From: Chitinophagaceae bacterium
GTDB lineage: Bacteria; Bacteroidota; Bacteroidia; Chitinophagales; Chitinophagaceae
Length of the DNA: 39,792 bases
Assembly: GCA_025360525.1 (NCBI GenBank)
Contig: JANYCA010000107.1
Coordinates: 1-39,792, forward strand
Direction of reading: 5' to 3'
Position 1 is the first letter of the stretch; each line of letters opens with the position of its first letter. The position numbers and the translations under genes are program-made. The notes under the pieces were generated by a model, which ran no database searches, had not been told where the DNA came from, and saw only the letters and a list, made by a program, of their open reading frames with translations. This document shows, one piece after another, positions 16,335 through 23,241 of the stretch.

Positions 16335-17066
16335 ATGAACTTTAATCAAAGCAACATAAAAGGCAAAAATATTGTGGTAACCGGTGGATCTAAGGGCATG
16401 GGTAAAGCCATTGCAACAGCATTTGCGGCGGAGGGTGCTAACCTGTTTTTGTGTGCCCGAAACACAGCGCAACTAAACAAGACTGTAGCTGAAATACAGC
16501 AGCAATACCAGGATGTAACAGTCCAATCAACCACTGCCGATTTATCGGTAAAAGAAGAAACGATCGCTTTTGGCAATTGGATAAATAATCAAGTTGCAGC
16601 TGTAGATATCCTGGTAAATAATGCCGGTGTGTTTTTGCCCGGCAGTGTACACAACGAAACGGATGGTATGCTGGAACAAATGATACAGACCAATTTGTAC
16701 AGTGCCTATCATCTTACCAGAACTTTATTACCTGCCATGATGCAGCACAAACAAGGATACATTTTTAATATCTGTTCCATTGCATCGCTGCAGGCTTATA
16801 GTAACGGCGGCAGCTATAGCATCAGCAAGTTTGCCATGATGGGTTTTAGTAAAAATTTACGGGAAGAATTAAAGCCGTACAACATTAAAGTTGCAGCGGT
16901 TTATCCGGGTGCCGTGCTCACCGATTCGTGGGGTAGTTATGATAACTCCCATCACCGAATTATGGAAGCAACCGATATTGCTGCCATGATTGTAGCAGCC
17001 TGTAAACTTTCGGTGGGTGCCGTTATGGAGGATATTATTTTAAGACCGCTGCTGGGAGATTTGTAA
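16335..17066 (+). CDS. SDR-family oxidoreductase
   Basis: A 243-residue classical short-chain dehydrogenase/reductase. The cofactor loop is VVTGGSKGMGKAIA (TGxxxGxG). The NNAG motif appears as ILVNNAGVFLPGS, and the catalytic residues are Ser in CSIASLQAY and the Tyr/Lys pair in GGSYSISKFAMMG. A Cys-Ala-Arg after the second strand (LFLCARN) suggests NADP(H). The C-terminal PGAVLTDSWG is typical of 3-oxoacyl-ACP reductase-like SDRs. The substrate cannot be assigned. It converges on the nickel permease gene with only 14 bp between the stops. Confidence 0.87.
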   Translation: MNFNQSNIKGKNIVVTGGSKGMGKAIATAFAAEGANLFLCARNTAQLNKTVAEIQQQYQDVTVQSTTADLSVKEETIAFGNWINNQVAAVDILVNNAGVFLPGSVHNETDGMLEQMIQTNLYSAYHLTRTLLPAMMQHKQGYIFNICSIASLQAYSNGGSYSISKFAMMGFSKNLREELKPYNIKVAAVYPGAVLTDSWGSYDNSHHRIMEATDIAAMIVAACKLSVGAVMEDIILRPLLGDL

Positions 17067-17080
17067 TTTAGATGCAGCGC

Positions 17081-17776
17081 TTAAATGGCGAATAAATTTT
17101 TATAAATAACCGACATCCCAAAGCCAATACACAACAAAGAAGATAACAGTATTAACGTTACCTGTAACAACCTTGACTTTAATATTTTTTTTGAAAACGG
17201 AAGACTAAACATGGCCGCTGCCACCAGCATGCCAAAGATGGAACCTATACCAAAAATGAGTAAATACAGCATACCCATTTGCAGGCATGCCATTTGCAGC
17301 ATTACCAATAACAGCAGTTCGCCACTGCCGGCAAGGCCATGTACCATGCCCACTCCGTAGGATACCAGGTGCAATTTTTTTAAACCTGTATTGGTAACGG
17401 CCACCATTTGCACTGCAGGTGTTTCAACCTTTATAGCAGATAAAAATCCTTTTAATTTAAAGAGCCTGAATAATCCCAACGCAACCAATATGATGCCCAC
17501 AGCTGTTTCTACATAATGAAAATAAGCAGGGCTTACCCGTACTTTTAGCAGTAACATAATTACGCCCATCAGCAAGATGGTAGATGTATGGCCAAGCCCC
17601 CAAAAAACTCCACCCTTCACCGATTTTAAAGTGCTGTTTCGTTGGGATACTATATTGCTTACAGCCAACAAATGGTCCGTTTCAAAGGCATGGGCAAAGC
17701 CTGCATAAACAGTTAGAAAAAATGGAAATGGAAACATTGTTTTGTATAACTTGAAAAAATAATGCGGTGATTGCAT
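17081..17776 (-). CDS. UreH/NiCoT-like nickel permease
   Basis: A 231-residue integral membrane protein with about six hydrophobic helices. Helix 2 region reads GFAHAFETDHLLAVSNIVS, containing the HX4DH signature of nickel/cobalt permeases. WGLGHTSTILLMGVIMLL and VHGLAGSGELLLLVML are further marks of the UreH/HupE-related group. It starts 1 nt after the hypB stop (TAA-T-ATG), so it is co-transcribed with hypA and hypB and most likely brings Ni2+ in for them. An internal Met at residue 14 (MFPFPFF) is an alternative start nearer the usual length. Cobalt or other metals cannot be excluded. Confidence 0.8.
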   Translation of the reverse strand: MQSPHYFFKLYKTMFPFPFFLTVYAGFAHAFETDHLLAVSNIVSQRNSTLKSVKGGVFWGLGHTSTILLMGVIMLLLKVRVSPAYFHYVETAVGIILVALGLFRLFKLKGFLSAIKVETPAVQMVAVTNTGLKKLHLVSYGVGMVHGLAGSGELLLLVMLQMACLQMGMLYLLIFGIGSIFGMLVAAAMFSLPFSKKILKSRLLQVTLILLSSLLCIGFGMSVIYKNLFAI

Positions 17777-17777
17777 A

Positions 17778-18506
17778 TTAAACTTCCGGCTGGTGGGTAA
17801 TCGCTAATGCAGTTTTCTTTTCCTGCACTTTATTCATTATCCAGTTGCACCACTCCTCCATTCCATCGCCTTTAAAACTAGAGATTGTCATCACTTCAAT
17901 ATCAGGATTTACATCCCGGGCATCGCTGGTTACTGCATCAACACAGAAGGGAACATAAGGCAGTAAATCGGCCTTGGACACCAGCATCATTTCGCTGGTT
18001 AAAAACATACGGGGATACTTTTTAGGTTTATCATCGCCTTCGGTACAGGCCAAAAGAGTTACCCTTACATCTTCTCCCAAATCGAATGCTGCCGGACAAA
18101 CCAGGTTGCCTACATTTTCTATAAACAAAACATCCACGCCTTGTAAGTTAATGTGGTCAAGAGCCTGGAACACCATCTGGGCTTCAATATGGCACATACC
18201 GCCTGTTACAATCTGCAAGGCATTAATGCCCACGGCTCTCATGCGAATGGCGTCTCTTTCTGTTTCGGGATCACCCACCAAAACTGCCATATTTAATTTA
18301 CCTGCAAGCCGTTTTCCGGTCTCCTGCATCAGGCTGGTTTTGCCGCTTCCCGGCGAAGAACAAATGTTTATCAGCAGTATTTCCGGTAATCTTTGCCTGA
18401 TGGCTTTTGCTACAAAATCATTTGCTTTTAATAAATTAAGGGTGGTATTTTCACATTGTACGGATCCAACCGGGGCCCGGTTACTTTTTGGTTTTGTTAC
18501 ATTCAT
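17778..18506 (-). CDS. hypB: Hydrogenase/urease nickel incorporation GTPase HypB
   Basis: A 242-residue SIMIBI-class GTPase that loads nickel into [NiFe]-hydrogenase precursors with HypA. The P-loop is SSPGSGKTSLMQ, followed by LVGDPETERDA. The metal-site Cys-His lies in TGGMCHIEAQMV, with FIENVGNLVCPAAFDLGED and the guanine-recognition motif VSKADLL. The N-terminus lacks both the His-rich store and the CCxxC nickel site found in some HypB proteins, so it relies on the G-domain site. The gene follows hypA by 32 bp and is followed by the permease. No hydrogenase structural gene lies in the window. Confidence 0.92.
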   Translation of the reverse strand: MNVTKPKSNRAPVGSVQCENTTLNLLKANDFVAKAIRQRLPEILLINICSSPGSGKTSLMQETGKRLAGKLNMAVLVGDPETERDAIRMRAVGINALQIVTGGMCHIEAQMVFQALDHINLQGVDVLFIENVGNLVCPAAFDLGEDVRVTLLACTEGDDKPKKYPRMFLTSEMMLVSKADLLPYVPFCVDAVTSDARDVNPDIEVMTISSFKGDGMEEWCNWIMNKVQEKKTALAITHQPEV

Positions 18507-18538
18507 TAACTGTAATTTTTTTATTAAAATCCTCCTGG

Positions 18539-18883
18539 TTATTGTTCTTCAAATTCAACTTTATTAATCATCATTTCTAACCCCTGCACAATATTTTTGC
18601 TGGGTTTTCCGCAGGTACATACAAAAGTATAATTCAATACTTCGGTATCTTTATCACATGCATCGCAATAAATTAAAACGGGCAATACTTCTACGTGCAG
18701 GCTGCTGTTGTTGTACCTCGGTTCATCGAGCAAAACGGCTTCAAAAGCATTTTGCATCAGTATAGGTTGAACGTTTGACAAGATACCCACTTGTAAATAA
18801 ATGCGGCTTAGCTTCTCTATCTTTTCCGGAAAAGTTTCTTCCAGCGTTCTAATAATATTTCTAACAAGGGATATTTCGTGCAT
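18539..18883 (-). CDS. hypA: Hydrogenase maturation nickel chaperone HypA
   Basis: A 114-residue nickel chaperone acting with HypB. The ATG at 18883-18881 is chosen because the mature N-terminus MHEISLVRNII carries the invariant His2-Glu3 nickel ligands; an upstream in-frame start at 18964 would bury them. The zinc domain reads CDACDKDTEVLNYTFVCTCG. The first knuckle is a normal CxxC, but the second is CxC instead of the usual CxxC, an unusual spacing. The rest (VGILSNVQPILMQNAFEAV, LEMMINKVEFEE) fits HypA. It is first in the hypA-hypB-permease run. Confidence 0.88.
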   Translation of the reverse strand: MHEISLVRNIIRTLEETFPEKIEKLSRIYLQVGILSNVQPILMQNAFEAVLLDEPRYNNSSLHVEVLPVLIYCDACDKDTEVLNYTFVCTCGKPSKNIVQGLEMMINKVEFEEQ

Positions 18884-18944
18884 ACATTTTAATGATAAAG
18901 CCACCAGCTTTTTACTATAATAACCATCAATAAAAAGGTGTTGG

Positions 18945-19007
18945 TTACAACCTGATTTCTTCATTCAAAAATGCCGACGGGATATTTTCATCCACCAATA
19001 TTTCCAT
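18945..19007 (-). other. 21-codon ORF, possible gene remnant
   Basis: The minus strand reads MEILVDENIPSAFLNEEIRL and stops. ILVDENIP is the typical start of PdxB-like dehydrogenases and DUF5615 (PIN-like) proteins, but the rest is missing. It could be a relic of a deleted gene between the membrane protein and hypA, or a chance frame. Only 20 residues are available, so the assignment is weak. Confidence 0.25.
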
Positions 19008-19019
19008 GGCTGCTTAGTT

Positions 19020-19532
19020 TTACTTTTTTACAAAATCCTTTAATTGGTTTGTATAAATATTGCCTCTTTTTTCTGCGAAATAATCGGCTGTTACTGCCAG
19101 CAAAGCCATGATGGCGAGTGCCAGACCAAAACCCTTCCAAAACAATTGTGCTTCCTTATTATTAAAATAAACAAACAGTGCAACGCCCAACAAGGCCAGT
19201 GCAATTTCTACATACCGGTAAAACACAAAGTTTTTCATCACCACTTCCATTCTTGGTAATTCTTTTTCTTTTAATGCTCCCGGATTCATGCTAAGTGCAT
19301 ATACATTTCTTATTCTGTCTTCATCACTTCTTTTATAAACCGTAAAGCCAACTATTCCCAATAATAGTCCAACGAGTACCAATGGTATGGCTAAGCCTTT
19401 ATAAAAGGAAGTTTTTAAAAAGAAGAAAGCAATGATGGCAGTCACAATACCGGCGATACCAATTGCCATAAATATCCAGCTTTCCGCTTTTTCTGCCAGA
19501 AAGTATTTTTCGATCGCCTCTTTTGTAAGCAT
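19020..19532 (-). CDS. Conserved four-helix membrane protein of unknown function
   Basis: A 170-residue integral membrane protein. An N-terminal amphipathic segment (EAIEKYFLAEKAESW) is followed by two helices (IFMAIGIAGIVTAIIAFFFL and GLAIPLVLVGLLLGIVGF). A cytoplasmic or periplasmic loop of about 50 charged residues comes next, then two more helices (ALALLGVALFVYF and GFGLALAIMALLAVTADYF). No catalytic or metal motif is evident. The next gene upstream stops only 1-2 nt from its start region (19534 versus 19532), so the two are one transcript, possibly running on into hypA. Function unknown. Confidence 0.75.
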   Translation of the reverse strand: MLTKEAIEKYFLAEKAESWIFMAIGIAGIVTAIIAFFFLKTSFYKGLAIPLVLVGLLLGIVGFTVYKRSDEDRIRNVYALSMNPGALKEKELPRMEVVMKNFVFYRYVEIALALLGVALFVYFNNKEAQLFWKGFGLALAIMALLAVTADYFAEKRGNIYTNQLKDFVKK

Positions 19533-19533
19533 A

Positions 19534-19776
19534 TTAATTTCTTTTAAGCAGCAGCTTTATTACTCCGGCAACAGAAACCATGCACCACACTCCTTCCAGC
19601 AATATGAAAGGTACATAATTTATCAGCAGAGATGCATAGCATGCAAGCCCTGCACCAATAATGTTCATGCAAAAAAACAGTATTCCTTCTTTGGTAATAA
19701 TAGAAAAAGTATTAAAAAAATAGGCCAGTAAAATAAGCCCAACTCCCATGCTGCCGATGATATCGTTGTAATTCAT
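19534..19776 (-). CDS. CBU_0592-type small membrane protein
   Basis: An 80-residue protein with three hydrophobic helices. The pattern IIGSMGVGLILLAYFFN, then NIIGAGLACYASLLINYVPFILLEGVWCMVS, is that of the CBU_0592-like family (IG..G..L.L.AY, N..GA.L, P...LE..W..VS). The role of the family is unknown. It lies immediately ahead of the four-helix membrane protein with essentially no gap, so the pair is probably co-translated. The frame and composition look normal for a real gene. Confidence 0.75.
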   Translation of the reverse strand: MNYNDIIGSMGVGLILLAYFFNTFSIITKEGILFFCMNIIGAGLACYASLLINYVPFILLEGVWCMVSVAGVIKLLLKRN

Positions 19777-19870
19777 TAGAATGATTTTATTACGACTACT
19801 TATTTTGTTTGTAAAGCTTTTACACTATTAAGTTAGTCTCTGCTTACTTTTTTTTCTTAATAATAAAAAG

Positions 19871-19928
19871 TAACAAAAAAAATCAAGGTTTCGAATAAAA
19901 AGGCTGAAACCAGAATTCAATTGCGAAC
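19871..19928 (+). repeat. Dispersed intergenic repeat, copy 1
   Basis: Contains an 18-mer (19871-19888, taacaaaaaaaatcaagg) and a 10-mer (19919-19928, aattgcgaac). Both recur in the same order, reverse-complemented, at 21608-21639. The spacing between the two blocks differs (30 versus 4 nt), so this is a degenerate family member. It lies between genes. Confidence 0.5.
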
Positions 19929-19948
19929 GATGAATCCATCCCTACATT

Positions 19949-20332
19949 TTAAAGCTGAACCGTAAAGCCAGCATTTTCCAAAGCCTCAATGGCCGCTGAT
20001 AATTTTTCCTCTTTCACCAGTACATAATCTGTATCGAAGGTGGCAATTACACAAATGTTTACGGCTGCATTTGCCAATGCAGTTGAAAATTGAGCCGTAA
20101 TGCCGGTGAGAGACAAATCAAGAACTGCCAGTATTTTCAATAACCGCCATTGGCCATTTTGTTTTGCTTCGCCTGGCACAAATTGACTTTCGCAAACCAT
20201 AGAGAGTTCATCTAAGGTTTTTGTAATACTAAAAAATGCTGAGCCATAAACCCAATCCGGTATTATTTGTTCCGGGGTAAGCCTGCACAAGGAATATTCA
20301 CCGGATTGCAATTGAAAAGTTAAGCGATTCAT
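19949..20332 (-). CDS. ACT-domain protein (CASTOR/ACT_7-like)
   Basis: A 127-residue protein made of two ACT-like halves. The start MNRLTFQLQSGEYSLCRLTP and the segment PDWVYGSAFFSITKTLDELSMVCES are hallmarks of the small ACT_7/CASTOR-type proteins, which bind amino acids. It probably senses or buffers an amino acid; the ligand is unknown. Its ATG overlaps the stop of the glutamine amidotransferase gene by 4 nt (ATGA at 20332-20329), so the two are translationally coupled and may act on the same metabolite. Confidence 0.78.
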   Translation of the reverse strand: MNRLTFQLQSGEYSLCRLTPEQIIPDWVYGSAFFSITKTLDELSMVCESQFVPGEAKQNGQWRLLKILAVLDLSLTGITAQFSTALANAAVNICVIATFDTDYVLVKEEKLSAAIEALENAGFTVQL

Positions 20333-21024
20333 GCAATAAATTTATCCAATAAACTAAACAAATCATTTTTATTTTGGGCAAGATATTGATAACCATTTTT
20401 TATTACTTCTTTAGTTTGAATATACCTACCCTTCTCATTCAATTCATCACCATCATAATGTATCATTTCATTGATAATTGTCTCATTCATTTCAATATGA
20501 AATTGAACACCCAATACATTATTGTCCGCCAGGTATAACTGGTTTTTGCAGTTGTGTGATGATGCAATCAATGCAACACCAGCAGGTAAATGGAAGGTGT
20601 CTCCATGCCAATGAAAAACCATATACGGATTTTTAAAGTGATTGAAAAACGGATGTTGTGTTGCTTCTTTTGTAAAGTGTACCGGAAAAAAACCAATTTC
20701 TTTTGTTGACTGCGGATATACTTTACTACCCAATACCCGGGCAATTAATTGCGAACCAAGACAAATGCCCATTACCTTTTTACCGGCGCTAATGGCCTGC
20801 CGTATAAATTCTTTTTCCTCCCGCAGCCATGGGTATTTTGCTTCCTCATCCACATTCATACTGCCACCTAAAACCAATAAAAAGTCTACATCATTCATTA
20901 AAGGAAACACAGGCAGTCTTTCATAAAAACGGGTAAAGTTAATGCTGTGCTGGTGATGATGAGCCCACTCTGCAATGCTGCCGGGAGTTTCAAAAGCCAC
21001 TTGTTGAAAGCAATGAATTTTCAT
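20329..21024 (-). CDS. Class I glutamine amidotransferase-like protein
   Basis: A 231-residue stand-alone class I glutamine amidotransferase, related to the GMP synthase glutaminase domain. The nucleophile elbow is VMGICLGSQLIA (Cys). The catalytic His is in VLGVQFHIEM, and LVLGGSMNVDEE lines the oxyanion side. The start is taken as ATG 21024-21022 (MKIHCFQQ); a TTG two codons upstream is possible but unnecessary. Free-standing members may hydrolyse gamma-glutamyl compounds rather than donate ammonia to a synthase. Coupled to the ACT-domain gene downstream by an ATGA overlap. Confidence 0.82.
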   Translation of the reverse strand: MKIHCFQQVAFETPGSIAEWAHHHQHSINFTRFYERLPVFPLMNDVDFLLVLGGSMNVDEEAKYPWLREEKEFIRQAISAGKKVMGICLGSQLIARVLGSKVYPQSTKEIGFFPVHFTKEATQHPFFNHFKNPYMVFHWHGDTFHLPAGVALIASSHNCKNQLYLADNNVLGVQFHIEMNETIINEMIHYDGDELNEKGRYIQTKEVIKNGYQYLAQNKNDLFSLLDKFIA

Positions 21025-21093
21025 AAACAATTTGTTGATGTTTGTTTGTTATGGAAAGAAAAGTAATCGTCCACTTAATGCCTGTTGATAATT

Positions 21094-21552
21094 TTATTTA
21101 CCAAACTGCCGCAAATGATGGTCAATGTGCACATATATAAATCTTCCCCACTGGCTTAGGTTTAGTGCTCCAAACATTGGATGAGCGTTTAGTTCCTTTT
21201 CATCGGGGAAATTTCTTACCGCATTAACCAGGCTGGTTAAGTTTTGTTTTTCAGTTTCAATATCTGTAGACGGCGTACCGTAATATTTTTGGTTCATGTC
21301 CACAGGATCCTTCATATTTTTAAAAGGTATTCGTGGAAGCCACAAGCCAAGGTATTTGGCTATATTTCTGTTTATGAAAGTAGGTTTTTCGTGCGGTTGT
21401 TTTTCGCCGGTTGCTAATCTTATCTGGTCGCTGCAATGCGCCAGCATTTGTTCCACCGTCATTATTCCCCATTGCCGTAAGCTGTCTTTTTTGAGTGTGG
21501 CAATCCGGCTTATCACTTCGTCGTAATCGGGTTTGTTGCGAATGTTTTTCAT
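21094..21552 (-). CDS. DUF1569 (DinB-like fold) protein
   Basis: A 152-residue protein of the DUF1569 group, whose fold is a DinB-type four-helix bundle. The metal-site histidines are visible: His in TVEQMLAHCSDQI and HxxxH-type residues in YVHIDHHLRQFGK at the extreme C-terminus. DinB-like proteins are metal-dependent, and some act as thiol transferases, but no substrate is known for this subgroup. Monocistronic, with one copy of a dispersed intergenic repeat just upstream of its start. Confidence 0.78.
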   Translation of the reverse strand: MKNIRNKPDYDEVISRIATLKKDSLRQWGIMTVEQMLAHCSDQIRLATGEKQPHEKPTFINRNIAKYLGLWLPRIPFKNMKDPVDMNQKYYGTPSTDIETEKQNLTSLVNAVRNFPDEKELNAHPMFGALNLSQWGRFIYVHIDHHLRQFGK

Positions 21553-21607
21553 CGATTAAAAAAGTAAAAAATCAAAAGTAAAAAATAATTGAGGCGTTCG
21601 GCACTTG

Positions 21608-21639
21608 GTTCGCAATTAGAGCCTTGATTTTTTTTGTTA
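21608..21639 (-). repeat. Dispersed intergenic repeat, copy 2 (inverted)
   Basis: The minus strand carries the same 18-mer (21639-21622) and 10-mer (21617-21608) as the copy at 19871-19928. Copies in opposite orientation 1.7 kb apart could in principle mediate inversion of the three genes between them. No coding potential. Confidence 0.5.
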
Positions 21640-21748
21640 TTTTTCATATTAACCCGTTCCGAAAAAATCGGGAAAAAAAGCAAGTTGTTGTTGCATCAAT
21701 AGGATGAAAGCTTTGCGAATAGAACACCTAATCCTTTACAAATTATTA

Positions 21749-22543
21749 TTATGCCTTCCCCTGTAAATTTTTTACCAGCTTTACCACCAAACTTCTGGGA
21801 GAAAATCTTACACTGTTGGCCATCAGGTAATTCAACATTCCATGAATGGCGACAGCCTCTCCCATCATCATGGCTTTGTAACCATAAGCGGCTACCTCAG
21901 CCGACGTAGGTAGCTTTTTTCCTTTCACCATTTTGCTTTCCGTCAACGCTGCAGCAGACTGAAAACCACTTTCGGTTGCACCGGGGCAAAGCGCTGTTAC
22001 TGTTACGCCCTTGCCTTCTAATTCACTTGCCATTGCTTCACTCAAAAACAATACATAGCTTTTGGTTGCAAAATATACAGCCATCATCGGGCCGGGCTGA
22101 AAAGCTGCTGTGCTGGCGACATTCATAATTCTGCCGAAACCATTTTTAACCATGTCTTTTACAAACAAATGGCTAAGCCTCGTTAATGCGGTAATGTTGA
22201 GGTTTATCATTTCTTTCAGTTTATTCCACGCTGCTTCGTGAAAAAAAGCGAAGTCGCCAAAGCCTGCATTGTTAACCAAATAATCAACCCGAATTCTTTC
22301 ATATTCCAGTTGATGATATAATGCTTCAACTTCTTCCAGCACACTTAGATCTTTGGCAATTACTTTTGTCTTCACTTTATATTCCAGTTCCAGAAAGTCA
22401 GCTAAGGTTTGCAACTTGTTTTCGCTCCTGGCAACCAATACCAGGTTGATGCCATTTTTTGCAAATTCTTTGGCAAGTTCTAATCCAATGCCTCCCGATG
22501 CACCGGTTATCAGTGCATAGCTTTCATTGCTATTTATTGTCAT
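21749..22543 (-). CDS. SDR-family NAD(P)-dependent oxidoreductase
   Basis: A 264-residue classical SDR resembling the DltE/YqjQ-type subgroup. Marks are ALITGASGGIGLELAKEFA, LVLVARSENKL (Arg suggesting NADPH), YLVNNAGFGDFAFF, the catalytic Ser in NVASTAAFQPGP, and Tyr/Lys in YFATKSYVLFLSEA. The proline-glycine loop is ALCPGATES. It lies 15 bp after the glutathione peroxidase gene, third in an aldehyde dehydrogenase-peroxidase-SDR operon, which hints at detoxifying lipid-derived carbonyls. Substrate unknown. Confidence 0.87.
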   Translation of the reverse strand: MTINSNESYALITGASGGIGLELAKEFAKNGINLVLVARSENKLQTLADFLELEYKVKTKVIAKDLSVLEEVEALYHQLEYERIRVDYLVNNAGFGDFAFFHEAAWNKLKEMINLNITALTRLSHLFVKDMVKNGFGRIMNVASTAAFQPGPMMAVYFATKSYVLFLSEAMASELEGKGVTVTALCPGATESGFQSAAALTESKMVKGKKLPTSAEVAAYGYKAMMMGEAVAIHGMLNYLMANSVRFSPRSLVVKLVKNLQGKA

Positions 22544-22557
22544 GATGTTGTTTTAAA

Positions 22558-23241
22558 CTATTTATTACTGATAGCATCCATTACTTCCTTTGATAAAGGT
22601 GAAATACCTGAATCAAAATAATGCGTAAGCTTACCTTCTTTATTAATGAGGTATTTAGAAAAATTCCAGGAAGGCGGTTTGCTGTTCCAGCCATTACTGG
22701 CTGCATTGGTGAGCCATTTAAAAACAGGGTTTTGTTCGGTTGATTTTATTACGACACTCCTGCCCATAATAGGAAATGTTACACCATAATTCTTTTTACA
22801 AAAAGCACCAATTTCTTCATCGGTTCCTTTTTCCTGTTCCTTAAAATCATTGGCAGGAAAGGCAATAATTTCAATGATATTTTTATATTGTTGGTACAGC
22901 TTTTCCAATTCGGCATATTGATCGGTATAGCCGCAATCGGATGCCGTATTTACCAGTAAAACTTGCTTCCCCTTCAGGGTTGAAAAATTCAATGTACCTC
23001 CATTGCCTGCAGCAGCCTGCAGTGTATAAAATGAAACGGCAGGTGTTGCTTTTTGATTTGTTAATATGGTGGAATTAGCTCCTGCCAATTTTGTAAACCA
23101 CATCAACATTGGGTACACGGCTTTTAATACTTTTTGTTTGGTTGTCATATTTATAGAATGCCTGTTTATGAATGCAGTATATGCTGCAAATGCGGTTAAT
23201 AATGCCAGCAATACAATGCCATTTTTCTTTAATCGGCTCAT
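22558..23241 (-). CDS. Membrane-anchored glutathione peroxidase-like protein
   Basis: A 227-residue thiol peroxidase of the glutathione peroxidase family, with an N-terminal hydrophobic helix (GIVLLALLTAFAAYTAF) that anchors or exports it. The peroxidatic cysteine is Cys103 in LVNTASDCGYTDQY. The likely resolving Cys is Cys148 in FCKKNYGVTFPI, and WNFSKY supplies the catalytic Trp and Asn. The usual FPCNQFG motif is FPANDFKEQE, so the tetrad glutamine is replaced by Asp132. This is a Cys rather than selenocysteine enzyme and probably uses thioredoxin. The start overlaps the aldehyde dehydrogenase stop (TGATG), so translation is coupled. Confidence 0.85.
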   Translation of the reverse strand: MSRLKKNGIVLLALLTAFAAYTAFINRHSINMTTKQKVLKAVYPMLMWFTKLAGANSTILTNQKATPAVSFYTLQAAAGNGGTLNFSTLKGKQVLLVNTASDCGYTDQYAELEKLYQQYKNIIEIIAFPANDFKEQEKGTDEEIGAFCKKNYGVTFPIMGRSVVIKSTEQNPVFKWLTNAASNGWNSKPPSWNFSKYLINKEGKLTHYFDSGISPLSKEVMDAISNK

